64,000 bases of DNA from Prostheceraeus crozeri (Eukaryota > Platyhelminthes > Polycladida > Euryleptidae): NCBI GenBank assembly GCA_907163375.1, contig CAJQUW010005326.1, positions 124,001 to 188,000 on the forward strand, given 5' to 3'. The position numbers and the translations under genes were made by a program. Under the pieces are notes generated by a model that was not told where the DNA came from, ran no database searches, and was given only the letters and a program-made list of their open reading frames with translations. Position 1 is the stretch's first letter. Every line of letters begins with the position of its first letter. Of this stretch, positions 11,011-23,380 are shown piece after piece.

Positions 11011-13074
11011 GTAAGAAGAGCTATCTTGATTTGTTTTCAAGAGTAAAATTCGAAAATAAATTTGATTTTCCGTTCTAGCAGATGACCATTGCACAGACAA
11101 CTCCAGAGATCTAAGAGTCAGTGTCCAAAATGAAGAACCTCACCTTTGCCTTGAGTCTATGCCATAGCTCGACGAACTGCCGACTAATGTTTTTTTCATA
11201 TACAGGAACATTTTTACTGAAGCGTGCTAATTTGCGAAGTCTCAACGAGGTTAAATGAGCATTATTATTTATCGGACTACCCAATTTCCCATCAGAACCG
11301 CTCTACGAAGCTTTTATTCTGCTCACCATTTATTTGTTCAGTTTCGATCTGTTGGCAGTCGTTATGCTGCATCCATTTCCATTTCTGGACAGACAAGTTG
11401 CTATTACCTGTACGGCTCCAACATGGATGCCTGGACACTATGGTACATCTCAATGTCCACGGCACTATCTAGGAGTTCTTGGATCAAAGGATTTTACTCG
11501 TTGTTCAGCTGCCTCTCCTGGCTTTCTTTCAATGATGCAAAGCTGCTGATGTGTGTGACTTGTCCATCTAGTCATTGAATTTATATTATTCACAAATATT
11601 TGTCGATGATTCATTTTAGATGCAATGCTATTTGGCAACATGAAGTTACTTCATCGAATTGACTTAATGAAGTAAATGGACCACCTCAATTATGTGTCAG
11701 CATTAATGCCATTATCATGTCATCTAACCACGTCGTACATCATTCGAGAGCTGATATTTTGAGCCTTTAAATAAGCTAATATACCAACGTATCGTGATAG
11801 TATATTCTGAACAGTTATCAAAATAGAATTTTGCTCCATCATAGGTTTATCGCAGTTCCTCATAGTTGTTTTTCATTAAAAGAAAATCATGGTTTTGATA
11901 GTGAAGCAGGCATTGGGAGAAGGGGTGTTTTCAGACATTCCTTTTACGCATTGTAAGTCACCTTTGGTCGAAAATAACCTTTCTCGTCATGCTTGATTCA
12001 GCGTCATTTTCAATTGTTTTGTCTAAAAACTGCGATTTCAAGATGGAGCGAAATTTATCTTCATCACTTTCCAGAATACACGATGACGGACATGTTGGTA
12101 AAAGAGCTTGCACTGGACATCTAGCTCCATGAAATCAGTGGGACAAAACCTACTTATATCATGATTCCAAAGCGATGCATAAAAAAATAAAAGTTCCTTG
12201 CTTATACTCGGAAGCACATTCGGCGACACGCTACTCTTCCATGTGGCCGAGTTCCATTTATCCCACTCTCATTCTTTCTCGCTGAATGTTCAGTAGGAAT
12301 GCAGAGTGTATCTATTTTAAAGGTCTTAGGTTTGAGCCGACTGAGATTTGAACCTAGGTCTCCCGGACACAGAACTAACACTACCACAAGGCTACAGCGC
12401 CGGTAGAGCATTTCCTAGTTTTATGGATAAATGAATTCTACTAGTGGATTAAGCGCTCATAATCTACTGCAGACAAATAAGAGAATCCAGTTTTTTCGAC
12501 TCGACTTCTTTCTAAAATTATAAGAGCGAGTATAGCAGTGAAGCACATTATCGATTTAGCTGCCGATAACCATAATTTTGAGGCTCTTTGACTTCCTGTA
12601 TAGCACGGGAAGAATGCACTAATTACACAATTTACGCTTATAGGGTTTAGAGTTTCTATGATGTTGTTTCTAGATCACGACGAGGGCTGCTTTTGTTTCT
12701 CATGATTTGTGCGGATGTGTGTAAGAACGCAACTGGAATGTGCGTATTCACCTCACAATGCCACGTGATTTGCATCACGATAATTCCTAATAATATGACA
12801 CTGATTTATTGATTCTGTCTCACATCTTCACGAGCATTAATGGAAAGGAATTTTCGGGCCCGGCTCGGCCAGTTTCTGTTCAAAAATACCAAGGCCGAGT
12901 TTGGATAGCTGGTCGGTCGCCCGGCCTACTTACATGTCTGTGTGGAGACTAAGTCATAGAATTTGTAATCCGCGTCTTTATCCCTCAAATATTTTCTTCT
13001 TGAAATTGTCAGCATTATTATGCATCCGAACAGCAATTTTATTGTTGAATAATCCTTTCTTTGTGACATTTTAG
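11011..13074 (+). other. BBS7 intron c-d
   Basis: A 2.06-kb intron. Overlapping open frames at 11224-11578 resemble nothing known to me and lack supporting signals. A minus-strand SINE-like copy occupies about 12190-12411. The rest looks empty. Confidence 0.85.
12190..12411 (-). repeat. tRNA-derived SINE-like copy
   Basis: On the minus strand, GCGCTGTAGCCTTGTGGTAG resembles a tRNA A box. About 40 bases later GGTTCAAATCTC is a good B box. A non-tRNA body follows to a T-rich end near 12190. The two boxes at tRNA spacing without a closed acceptor stem favour a SINE over a functional tRNA gene. Confidence 0.55.
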
Positions 13075-13521
13075 CCATGCACTGAAAGTATAACAAGTGT
13101 TCAAGGAGGAATCGTAGGAAATCCCAGTTACGATGAAATTGTTTGCTCCTCTTATGCTGGCTGGATCTTCGGTTTATCCACACAGCAGCAGGTGAAGGCT
13201 GTAGGATCTGCTACAGTCGATCCCAGCCAAGCTGCAAGACTGGCTCAACTGAAAGCAGAGATCGAGGAACTTCAGGGTAAAGTGATGAAGGAGAGGGAGA
13301 AGTACCACTCTTCCTCGTCATCATCCAAAGCCGTTTCTGCTGTTCCGCGGCTGCATGTGGAGGACAGATTCCAGTTGAACCCCGAGGAGGCGGCTTATGT
13401 CCTTTGTATTGAATGTCAAGCTCCTATCGACAATGTCTTAGCACAGGCTGATGTCCCTGTCGATCTCTTAGACGTGGATAAAAATTCAGCGGTGGTTTCC
13501 TACAGTCAATGCAACCCAGAG
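13075..13521 (+). CDS. BBS7: BBS7 exon d (propeller end, coiled coil, GAE start)
   Basis: This exon encodes 149 residues (in-window 229-377). It opens with PCTESITSVQGG and SYDEIVCSSYAGWIFGLST, the last propeller blade. A coiled coil follows around ARLAQLKAEIEELQGKVMKE, then a serine-rich run, then the start of the gamma-adaptin-ear-like domain with IDNVLAQADVPVDLLDVDKN. In BBSome structures the BBS7 coiled coil pairs with that of BBS2; that partner is family knowledge, not seen here. The acceptor is TTTTAG and the donor GTAAGA, in phase 0 at both ends. Confidence 0.97.
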
Positions 13522-16500
13522 GTAAGATACTGTGTGGAAAGTTATTTGTTTAGTAGAATATTTTCATTTCCATTTTTCAGAAATATACCATTGTCTCTAC
13601 ATCATTACTCAATATCAAAACAGTATTTAAATCCTACTTTTCTGAAAATTTTTTGCTTGAACATGCCAACTATCCATGTTCCTTGTCATGTTTAATGCTA
13701 CAATGAACATGTGATGGAATGTCGTTATGAGAACAATTTAACTAATTGATGACACTTTTCCTCACAAAAATCATTTCTCTTTCAAAGTCCTATTTTCATG
13801 GATTAGATAGATTTTGATATCATGCAGCGCCATCGCAACGGCTCAGATTTCCGAAAAGAATATTTTTATGAACTGGACATTGCAAATCTTTTTTCTTATT
13901 ATAATATTCTGAAATACTTCTCGACAAGTTTGTAGGAAATGATCGATAAGTATATAGGTGCTTGGCCTTGTCAATATGAAGGGTAGACAATAAGACATAA
14001 TGACAACTAACCAATATCTCAGAGCCATGGCGAACCAATCATCTTGCTTTCATATCGCGTTAATAGCTCAGCTAGTAGAGCGATGGCCTAGATTGCGAGA
14101 GGTTGGTAGTTGGTTCTGTCAAGACGCGAAATCATTTTCCGTCTTGAATTAATGATGTATCTCATCATTCACTTTTGAGTGGTTTTATAATGATTGTGAA
14201 GAATATGGTCGAAAGAAAACAGGTCAAAATTTCTGCTTGTGTTTGTCTTTGAATATATACATAATTATTGTCTCAGTTTGCATTGATCTGGAGCAGAAAT
14301 TCATACAAATTATAAAGTAATATTTTGGGTGGTTTCTAGAGCAGCATCGTTCCAAATTTTCTAGAGTACCAAAATTGTGAGTGTTTTTGGATTACATTCT
14401 TAATTTTAGTAAATGTTTTGATTGTGATAAAACAGAGTGCGTTCTATAATTAATTTTAATGGTCGGATATTAGTTTTCGACATAATTCGGCGAAGTCATA
14501 GCTGGTTTAGAGTATTGGTTAGTTCTCAATTAATAATTTCCTGTCTGAAGTTGTTGCAATCATCCGCACAAATTAATTTGCTAAAATTCTAACACAAATA
14601 ATTCGTCAATTGGGAGTTACCTATTTCAAAATATCAGTAGTACCGTGTAATCATTAATATTGTATTCGGAATTATTCATTGTAAATTATCTAATTTTGTC
14701 TACGCAGTATCTTCTTTCTTTACGTCTATGTAGTGCGGTGTGCTTGTAAATTTATCCAAATTTCAACATTTTGTGTTTAGCTGTTGAGTATGTCAGTGAA
14801 AACTCGCCCGATAAAATCTACCCATTAGATTTTGCAGATATGTGTACGTTTTTTGAGTATAAGTGATTCATTTTTTGATTTCATTCCGTAAGGCTTAGAA
14901 ATAAGTTATTAGTGCTTTAAACAGCTATCTATGTATTTTGAATATTGTATAACTTAGTAAATGCGATGATTTAGAAAATACAATTCTGATGATGGCCACT
15001 TCAGTTATTATTTCCATGGATTACAGGCATCAGCGGTTGGAAAACACTTTAATGCATAACAACATTACATTTCTGAATTCTCCATGGTCATTGATATATA
15101 GAGCTCCTGAGATCAATGAGCATTCTTCTAAATGATTTCTTGGTTCCTTTCCAAGTCCAGAAACCATTGATTCATTAGATGCATTCTGCTCTCAACTCTT
15201 TAATACTGAAATTATATCGAATGTTTTAATGAAAGCTGAATTGGTTGATGAATGTGAAGAAAGTTTTTCAAAGCTGTGCTAAACAAGCCAGCGAATTTGA
15301 GGTATTCTTCTTCTTTGAATTTTTGGGGAATCTTGTAAAATTTTCCTGGAGTTTAGATATCCTCATTCAAGCGATCGAAAACTTTTTGTTGGAGATGTTA
15401 TTTCTTTCTACTCGGCGGCGGCCAATTATTTGACCAATTATTGAAATGATTAATAACTAATCCAAATTCAAACGACTTCTTTCATCATTGCGATAATTGG
15501 AATGAACTGAATTCTTCAAACGACTAAATTTTTATACAAAGATAATAAAGGATGTTAAAGTTATTTTCGCATATTTTCATGATGTATGGATAGTATTTAT
15601 TCGTCTCGCCTGAGTTGAAGAGCTCTCAGAGTGGGAACTGGGCCAGAATTTTCAGCTTGGAAAAGAAAATACCCAGCTAGCAGAAAATACTATACTAGCT
15701 TGGAAAGAAATACCCAGATTTCTTGGTCATTCTTCAACCGAGCTCGACCCGTGAGTTTCAGTTATCAGGCATAGGCGTTGCCCAGGTCCGTCTTATTTCA
15801 AACTAGTGACCATTTGGATATACTGGCAAATTGTTCTTGCATAATCAATTATCATATTTCAATATCTATTCAAGATATTTTCTCGTTCAGAATAATGGCA
15901 TATGAGCATTCATGAGCTGATGCACATAGTCAGCAAACAAAGTCATTTTTTATGAGTATAGAAGACCTACTTAGATGTGTCATCATAATGACTTCATTGC
16001 TCTTCAAACAAGACACAGAAGTGGTGAGTATACAAGAAAAAGAGTGACAGAAAAAATATAAGCATGCGAACTCAGCTAACTTCATGAATGATGATTTGAA
16101 ACGTTGGGTCAGAATTTTGATTTTCCAATGAGATGTGCCATAGCGAGGTGAGTAGCATCTCGAAGAAATTTTATCATAGATTATTTGAAGTGGATGTTGA
16201 GGGTGTAATGCCATTTTGGCTAGACGATGGACCATAAAACCGCAATGTTCAAAGTTGAGTTAATATTCGCAAATATGCTAACGCATGGCGCGTGTGCTTT
16301 TTAAACCGTAGTTATGACTCGCGCCCGCAGAGGAAATTCCCATGTTGTCGATATCTTCTCCCGCCAATAAAATACTGTACTTCGAAAATCATACATCGCT
16401 GAGCTCGCTTTTCAGATGACTTGTTCTGAACGTGTCAGTCTTTAAATCCATTAATAGAATAATGATAAGGGAATGGATTATGCGTATTCATCGGGGAAGC

Positions 16501-18050
16501 TCATATCCCAATCATTAAAGTCTAATAAATCATTAGTGTTCGCCATGATAGATATGCTTGTAAATCTAACAAATCAAAATCGATTGTGCGTCAACTCAAT
16601 GTATGCAATGTTTGTTGACTACTTATAATCGATCCAATTCTTTTGTTCACCAATATGCTTATTTCGACAGATAGCACAAGTACAGATGGTCTATTCATCA
16701 CGAAGATCAATCAGACTCAAATCTTTCTGTTCCGAATGAATGGCAGCGATGTCTAATTGATCTCGAATGTCAACATCGACAGACGTTATCTCATTTTTTC
16801 GAAAATATTTGATCAATCGATATTTAGCACAACACTTGCCAAATTTGTCAAATGTCAACCAGTGCTTTTGAATAGCGCATTTTTAGTGCAGAATAACAGC
16901 CAATGACACGCAAGGTTCGGAAAGACTAATATTAGTGTTAGCCTTGTCATTATTGATTCGAATCAATTGAAAATGCGCTAACATTTATCTTCGTAAATTT
17001 CAAGTCAACAGATTAGAAACTCGACTTTTCCATCTGCAAAATGACAATCGGTATCCTGTTTCACTCAATTAGTCCTCTGTTTGCATTACATGACATGGTA
17101 GATGCAGTAGATCTGTTTGTTTAGATAACTTAACTCATCACACATTCTAATGATTCTTTGAAGATGGAATGGTATTTAGAGCTGAAGTTTCAAGTCATGT
17201 ACGTGCGCATAAACCTATCATATCGGCGGCTCTGAGGCGCATGGAGATATCAGAGGGGATGATTCGATCTTCCCCCACCTTAATTTCAGAAATAGTGCAT
17301 GAGATAGACGAAAGTCATTGTTGATAGACCGGCCTATATAATGGGCTGTCCAATAGTTGTGTGTGCTCTAAGCGAGTTTTTTGTTTTTTAGAATTTTACT
17401 GAAATTTGATTATGAATCCCATAATTCATCTGCATTTGCGATGCTAAAACGGTTTTGTTATTTGATTATTATTTTCGAAAATTTAAATTTTCGACGAAAT
17501 TGAATACAAGTCAAATATAGCCTACATGTTGCAGTCTCGTGTATGAATAGCAGAAAATGTCTAAGAAACATGAATCGGCCCTTTCTTTAGAATAATGTTT
17601 AAGCAGGCCTTTCTTCAATCTGTCCGTGGCATAATATATGACACATGGTTTACAAAATTATGTTTTGTGAACTCATCTTGAAGATGAAAAGCATTCATTG
17701 TCAGCTTCATGCAGGAAGTTTAGAAAAGGTGCTAATATTGAGATATTGGAAAGAGGTATTTTCAAAGCAAGTTGCGGATGTGGCGTTTGACGGTGCGAAA
17801 TAGAAGCGCATTTTGACGAAATCATGAAAATACATTAACACTATGGATATTCTTGATATCGGATCAAGTGGCGGCAATTCAGGTATATTCTCATTTTCAT
17901 GTGGATGCAGCTCATTATTTGATGATTTTATTTTCATTGAACCTTCATGTTCTCTACATTCATCCGTTACCAGTACTTACTAGCCACACACTATCATTAG
18001 GCCGCTTCTGGTTATAGAAATGACCATAATAATGTTTTCTTGTATTTTAG
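13522..18050 (+). other. BBS7 intron d-e
   Basis: A 4.5-kb intron. Apart from the tRNA-like stretch at 14058-14160 I see no gene or element that I can support; short open frames in it look random. Confidence 0.85.
14058..14160 (+). repeat. tRNA-derived SINE-like copy
   Basis: TAATAGCTCAGCTAGTAGAG is an excellent tRNA A-box match, and about 30 bases later GTTGGTTCTGTC stands where a B box should be but is degenerate. The following ATTTTCCGTCTTGAAT tail resembles a diverged stretch at 24660-24715 (GGTAGTTGGT then TTCCGTCTAGAAT). Two diverged copies suggest a SINE, not a working tRNA. Confidence 0.5.
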
Positions 18051-18253
18051 GAAGGAAATTATTTGCTGGCCACATATCGCTGTCAAGCCAATACGACGAG
18101 ACTTGAGTTGAAGATCAGAAGCATCGAAGGTCAGTACGGAAGCATCAATGTGTATGTCACACCCAGACTGCAGCCAAAAGTGTGTCAAGTGAAAGTCTTT
18201 CCAGTGAAACCACTGTCCCTTCATCGGCGTACGCATGACTTCGATGAAACGCG
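18051..18253 (+). CDS. BBS7: BBS7 exon e (platform domain)
   Basis: This exon encodes 67 codons plus two bases (in-window residues 378-444). It starts [20 protein letters not shown] and continues [20 protein letters not shown] and [16 protein letters not shown]. This is one of the most conserved parts of BBS7. The acceptor is TATTTTAG and the donor GTAAGA. The split arginine codon (CG plus A) is completed by the next exon. Confidence 0.97.
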
Positions 18254-18513
18254 GTAAGAATAATGAAGCAAGCACATCAGAAACAAGAGTGTGATTCGCA
18301 AGCTTACAGAAAAATAAAGAATGGAATAAACGTTCTTCGAACTATCGATTATTGTTAAGATATTGTCTGCAATAAACCGAAACAGCATTGATTAACCCGG
18401 TGACATTTCGGGTACTGACAGATTCGGAATTTGTTGCAGCTACAATGCAGTGATATTCGAATTATAGAACCTCTAGTTGCCTCGTGACTTTTGTTACAAA
18501 GGATTATGAACAC

Positions 18514-18769
18514 CATAGAAATAAACTGTTTATCTGAAGTTCGCTAGAATAAAAATTGACTCAAGGTCGCGGCACATCCGAGGGAACTAAGTTGGGGCAT
18601 GCAGAACCAATTAAAAGCTTCAATTTACTCATGTGACTAATTCTAACCCAATGATGCAGACGTTGGCAGGTGCATCTAAGTGAAAATGCGTGCGATTTAT
18701 GTGCCGTTATTGTGCATTGCATGAAGCTTAATTTCCATTCTAGAGGTTTTATTGTTATCAATTTCTATG
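18514..18769. mobile_element. 256-bp MITE, copy 1 (8-bp TSD)
   Basis: The element starts CATAGAAATA and ends TTTCTATG. It is flanked by exact direct repeats ATGAACAC at 18506-18513 and 18770-18777. A second copy of the same length class sits at 48354-48609. Both share TTGACTCAAGGTCGCGGCAC, then CATCCGAGGGAACTAAG, and AAAATGCGTGCGATTT. Inside the ends, CTAGAATGGA or its complement recurs. Eight-base duplications fit hAT-type (or P/Merlin-type) mobilisation; no coding capacity is visible. Confidence 0.92.
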
Positions 18770-19089
18770 ATGAACACAGATAGATTCATTTGCGTGTGGA
18801 TTAGTCTAGAGCGGACACAATCCTATCCCAACCATTGTGCAATGATAGCAAGCGATAGAAATTGACATAGATTTTCGTCTCTCTTTGGCTTGTGTGATTG
18901 GCCAAGTGCGCGCGTTGAAGAAGTAGCACACATCAGCGAACACACGAAAATTAGCGGTCAGATTACAGGCAGGCTTGTCAAGCGAAAAGTACCTATCTGT
19001 GACCTAATTTTTCTCCGTGATATATTCGTCAAATGGAGATATTATTCACACCGTTCGAGTCTTCACGATCTAAATTTACTGACTATATA

Positions 19090-19493
19090 CAGTGGCGGAA
19101 AAAGTCGGAAGCCAGTGAATTTTCGTAACTAAAATTTTGTTTTCTTATCTTTATTTTGGTACTATTTTCATATTTATCTATATATTTATGTATCATCCGT
19201 TGTCAATGGATTAAAAGCAAGTGCTATTGAACAACATATCATCTTATATTTCATAAAATACAAAAGAATCGTTCGGAGAATGTAGTCAGTACTTGGTTGG
19301 ACCACCCTTGGCTTCAATAACAGCCTGACAACGACGCCTCATGGACTGGACCAAGGTGCTACAGCGATCGACCGTGATATTGCTCCATGCTTCACTCACC
19401 ACCCGAAACAGTTCTTCTTTGTTAGAGGGGCGCTGACTTTTGACCGGAGAGTCCACCACTTGCCAAAGATGCTCAATCGGGTTGAGGTCCGGT
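19090..19493. repeat. left long terminal inverted repeat of Tc1-like element
   Basis: This arm is the reverse complement of 20545-20948 with at least one mismatch seen (near 19344). Its inner 190-odd bases (about 19290-19493) are antisense to transposase C-terminal codons. Confidence 0.93.
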
Positions 19494-19719
19494 CTGAAGC
19501 CTTCCTTAATTTTGACTGAGTTTCAGTGATTGATGCGCTCTGATTGCTATGGTTTTGATTCTGCGGCTGTCAGTGTAAGTAAATTCAATCTTGAATGTGC
19601 ATAGACATCCTACTAAATGAATGAGCTAAGAAATTTGCACAATGATTGTGATAGACATTCAAATTTTTGAATTCAAACGATTCTATTGTTAGTAAGAAAT
19701 TAACCTCATTTTCATCATC

Positions 19720-20752
19720 ATGAGTGCCGAGTTGACAGCGGAACAGCGCGCTGTCATCGTTGACCGCATCAATTCGGGACAGTCGCAACGACAAGTGGCT
19801 GCAGCTCTTGGGGTCAGTCGAGGAGCAGTGGAGAAGGCTATCTCAATCTATCGCACCACCGGCGATTACAAGTCACGTCCTCGGAGTGGCAGACCTCGAG
19901 CAACTACTGACCGAGATGACCGAGTGCTTGTTCGGATGAGTCTGAACGTCGGGCGGTTAACGGCTCCCGATATTCGGAAATCTTTGTCCAGCGATTACGG
20001 CGTAGATATCACCACGCGCACTGTCCAGAATCGACTAATGGAAGGCGGTCTGTATGGGCGAGTTGATCGCCAAAAGCCCCTAATCTCCGACAAGAACCAT
20101 ACTGCCCTACTGACCTGGGCCAGAGAGCATCTTAGCTGGAGCGACCAACAATGGGAGCGAGTTTTGTGGTCGGACGAATCCAAGTTCAACCTGTTTGGCA
20201 ATGATGGACAAGTCATTGTTCGTCTTCGCGCTGGTGAAGAAATGAACCCTGCCTGTCTCGTGCAGACCGTGAAGCACGGAGGTGGCAGCATCATGGTATG
20301 GGCTAACATGTCGGCACTCGGACCAGGCCCTATCCGGCTGGTGGACGGCGTAATGGACCAATACCAATATCGAAATATACTGGAAGAGACCATGCTACCA
20401 TGTTTGCAACATGGTGCAGCAAACCATGTTTGCCAATGACCAATGGATCTTTCCGCATGACAATGATCCAAAACACACGGTCAGGTCAGTCAGGCAATGG
20501 ATCAATGACCAGAGTTTTCAGTGTCTTCGGTGTCCGGCCCAGTCACCGGACCTCAACCCGATTGAGCATCTTTGGCAAGTGGTGGACTCTCCGGTCAAAA
20601 GTCAGCGCCCCTCTAACAAAGAAGAACTGTTTCGGGTGGTGAGTGAAGCATGGAGCAATATCACGGTCGATCGCTGTAGCACCTTGGTCCAGTGCATGAG
20701 GCGTCGTTGTCAGGCTGTTATTGAAGCCAAGGGTGGTCCAACCAAGTACTGA
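19720..20752 (+). pseudogene. Tc1-like DD34E transposase, frameshifted
   Basis: The first frame (19720-20439) opens with ATG and carries a paired-type helix-turn-helix DNA-binding region (QSQRQVAAALGVSRGAVEKA). A GRPR hook follows (RPRSGRPRATTDR), and then the first catalytic aspartate in VLWSDESKFNLFG. The second frame (to 20752) holds FPHDNDPKHT with the second aspartate and SPDLNPIEHLWQ with the glutamate, 34 residues apart. Catalytic residues of a cut-and-paste DDE transposase are therefore all present. The switch from frame 1 to frame 2 falls between about 20395 and 20440, where CCATGTTTGC occurs twice, so this copy should not make a full-length enzyme unless by frameshifting. Total length is about 340 residues, normal for the family. 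Confidence 0.93.
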
Positions 20753-20948
20753 CTACATTCTCCGAACGATTCTTTTGTATTTTATGAAATATAAGATGAT
20801 ATGTTGTTCAATAGCACTTGCTTTTAATCCATTGACAACGGATGATACATAAATATATAGATAAATATGAAAATAGTACCAAAATAAAGATAAGAAAACA
20901 AAATTTTAGTTACGAAAATTCACTGGCTTCCGACTTTTTCCGCCACTG
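20545..20948. repeat. right long terminal inverted repeat of Tc1-like element
   Basis: This is the reverse complement of 19090-19493. It contains the last 208 bases of the transposase frame, its stop at 20750-20752 and the 3' non-coding end. Confidence 0.93.
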
Positions 20949-22809
20949 TACGTTTAATTTGCTGTCAATGTTCTAGTTCGTCAGAATTCAGGCACGTTCG
21001 ATGAAAAATTTGTCATAACATCGACATCGTAATAGTCAATATGTCATCGAATTGTCAGAAAATGATGTTAAGTATCAACCTGTCACATATCCTCTCTAAT
21101 TGACTATCTTTATGAAGTCAGCTTGTATTGAGATAAATAGATTTGTGTAGCTGCTTCGATTGATGTGCTCTGTCTACATCTTTGGTACAATATCAGAATA
21201 GGTTGCACCAGCAAATGTTTCAAATCAACTTTTATCTTCAGAATTTAAAATAGACCCGTTCGGCCGTAATTACAGATTGTTTCATAAAGAAATGAAATGG
21301 TTATACGTAAATGACGTACAGAAAGTCGTTTCTAAATTCAACAAAATTTACATGTTCAGAAAGCTCATGTTCTGAAATTACTCCTGTGAAAGTTTCATGA
21401 CTATAATCTAAATATAGCAGCCAGTAGACTAAATAATGTTTCAATCTTTACAATTTGTTTGGAATTCAATCCTCATTTTCATCACTAACCAGAAAGCGTG
21501 ACTCTCACGCATGCGTAACTGACAGGTCACACATTTTCTCACACGGATGGATTTCTTTACTATGCAGCTGTTGATCGGTGTCTGTGCACTCTCTAGATAA
21601 AACCCATAGACAGAGCAATTCATCTCTGATTGAAAATCAATATTCAACCTTACTCAATTCTAGCGGATCACTCAAACATGGCTGATTCTATTCGCTGGGA
21701 TGTCCGCATAATATGGTAGAATTAAGTTTGGTTGATTCACTTGATTGAGTAGCTTTCTACATTTAATGACTTTTTTCCTTATTTTTCGTGTTGCATCGTT
21801 TTGTCGTGTGTGTCACGTGTTTCTCAGATGCAGAGATCTGGTTTAGCATAAAAATATCGCAATACCGTTTCATTTGACCTGTTGAAGTTTTTTGAGAAAG
21901 AGACAAGACCCGATGCACCGACGAAGAGTTTTACTCTTATGAATTCATGGAGCTAACAAGTCATGCATTTCAGAATATCAAAAGATATTTATAATTTATA
22001 AATTTGGAATACGGAATTTATTGCTGGTGATGCAATTATGCTGAGACAGGATTACTGTTTAGGTAATTATACATCTTTTACTCAATTTTCGATGTGTTCG
22101 ATAAATATTGATGGTAAAATACACCGTTTTGGCATAAAATCAACACTATAGGTTGCCAGTCCCAGTGAACTGGAGCAAAATACATTTATTAACCCAAATT
22201 ACTCGGTGACTCGTCCATCTCTACTCAAAAATTGGATCAGCAAGTAATCACCTTGTTATTGAGTACTATGCTCGGAACTTAATTGAGAAGCTCCTGATGT
22301 TTTGAGTACAGGCTAATAAGATTTTTCTTGATCACTAGATTGGAATTAATTTCGTTAATTATAGATGCCTGCTGCTGAAATGATATTTTATTTGCATCTG
22401 AGTTCTTGACTCTCTAAGATAGGATATACTTGACTGATGAAGCTAGCAGAGACGTTTGTAGTTCCCGTAGTGAATTCAATTAACTATTGTAATCATCTCA
22501 TGAAGTACTTTGAGTGTTTTCATACAGTTGTTCACATTTTGAGATTTTTGGCATAAAAGTAGTGGAATAAAGTTATCAAGTAATTCACCACAATTCGCCA
22601 TAGACGTCTCTCACGTTTTATTTATTTCATTACAGCTTGCATTTTGTCGGAGAGAGATAATTTTTCTGATAAATGCGTTCTGACTACATACTAAATTTTC
22701 GATTTCATACAAAAAGCCTGTTAGAAATCAGTTAAGAATTAATTTCGAAAAACTGCAATTTTGTTCTGCGTGGCACAATTGAAATTTTCAATATTCATAA
22801 TTTTGACAG

Positions 22810-22846
22810 TCAGTGAGTGAGTGAGTGAGTGATAGTCAGTGAGTGA
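22810..22846. repeat. GTGA microsatellite
   Basis: Repeated GTGA units, interrupted once by TAGTCA, lie just upstream of the acceptor of the next BBS7 exon. Confidence 0.85.
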
Positions 22847-22874
22847 TATTCAGCTTGAATTTATTTATTTTCAG

Positions 22875-23380
22875 ACCACTTAATCAGCTGACATTGACTG
22901 GCGCCTTTTCACAAGCGGAGATGCACGCGTGGGTGGCGTTCTGTTTACCTGAAACGCCGGAACGTGTCCCCAACGAGGATCAAGTCCGCTTGACCTTCGA
23001 TTCCACCTTTCTGGGAACTCAGTTGGAATGCCTGTACCGGAAGGGCGAAGCAAAGTTCCGATCTGACAATCTCTCCACCATCTCCATCCTCAAAGACGTA
23101 TTGACTAAGGAAGCAACTAAGCGTAAAATCGTGCTCAACATTAGCTTCGACATCAATGATGCCAGCGTGGCTCATACACTGCGTCTCATCCATCCCAAAA
23201 TGGAGTCATTGCTTCTACTCGCGAAGAAAGTTCAGCTCATCGAACCCCTCCGTGAACTGAAACTGAATGAAGCAGAATCCGGAAGCTTCCTTAGTAAAGA
23301 GTACACTGAAATTCTCGACAATGCTGATCAATTACAAGCAGAATTCAAGCGACAACCTTGTCATCTCGAGCGACTCTACG
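22875..23380 (+). CDS. BBS7: BBS7 exon f (platform and C-terminal helices)
   Basis: The largest exon in the window encodes in-window residues 445-613. It starts by completing an arginine codon and then reads [19 protein letters not shown]. Landmarks include [58 protein letters not shown] and CHLERLYG. These cover the alpha/beta platform and the helical C-terminal part that contacts the rest of the BBSome. The acceptor is TTTTCAG and the donor GTAAGA; reading through the donor gives a spurious extension that ends at 23433. One base (G) carries over to the last exon. Confidence 0.97.

Larger units (their letters stand above)
19090..20948 (+). mobile_element. Tc1-like transposon with 404-bp inverted repeats
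   Basis: The element runs from CAGTGGCGGAAAAAG to its reverse complement CTTTTTCCGCCACTG and is flanked on both sides by TA, the standard Tc1/mariner target. It is 1859 bp long and sits in the BBS7 intron. The terminal inverted repeats (19090-19493 and 20545-20948) are nearly identical. They are long enough that the left arm holds an antisense copy of the last part of the transposase gene. High arm identity suggests a young copy or recent gene conversion between the arms. Confidence 0.95.
18254..22874 (+). other. BBS7 intron e-f
   Basis: A 4.6-kb intron carrying a 256-bp MITE and a Tc1-like transposon. It ends with a GTGA-type microsatellite just before the TTTTCAG acceptor. The stretch 20951-22805 shows no recognisable gene. 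Confidence 0.85.

Noticed and set aside
11224-11578. Three overlapping + strand frames of 71-107 codons
   Set aside because: Three frames are open at once, with no motif, no homology I recognise and no fit to BBS7, whose exons join without them.
14058-14130. Functional tRNA gene
   Set aside because: The A box is good but the B box is degenerate and no acceptor stem pairs, so a SINE or pseudogene is likelier.
19995-20471. 158-codon minus-strand frame inside the Tc1 element
   Set aside because: It is antisense to the transposase, whose catalytic motifs identify the coding strand.
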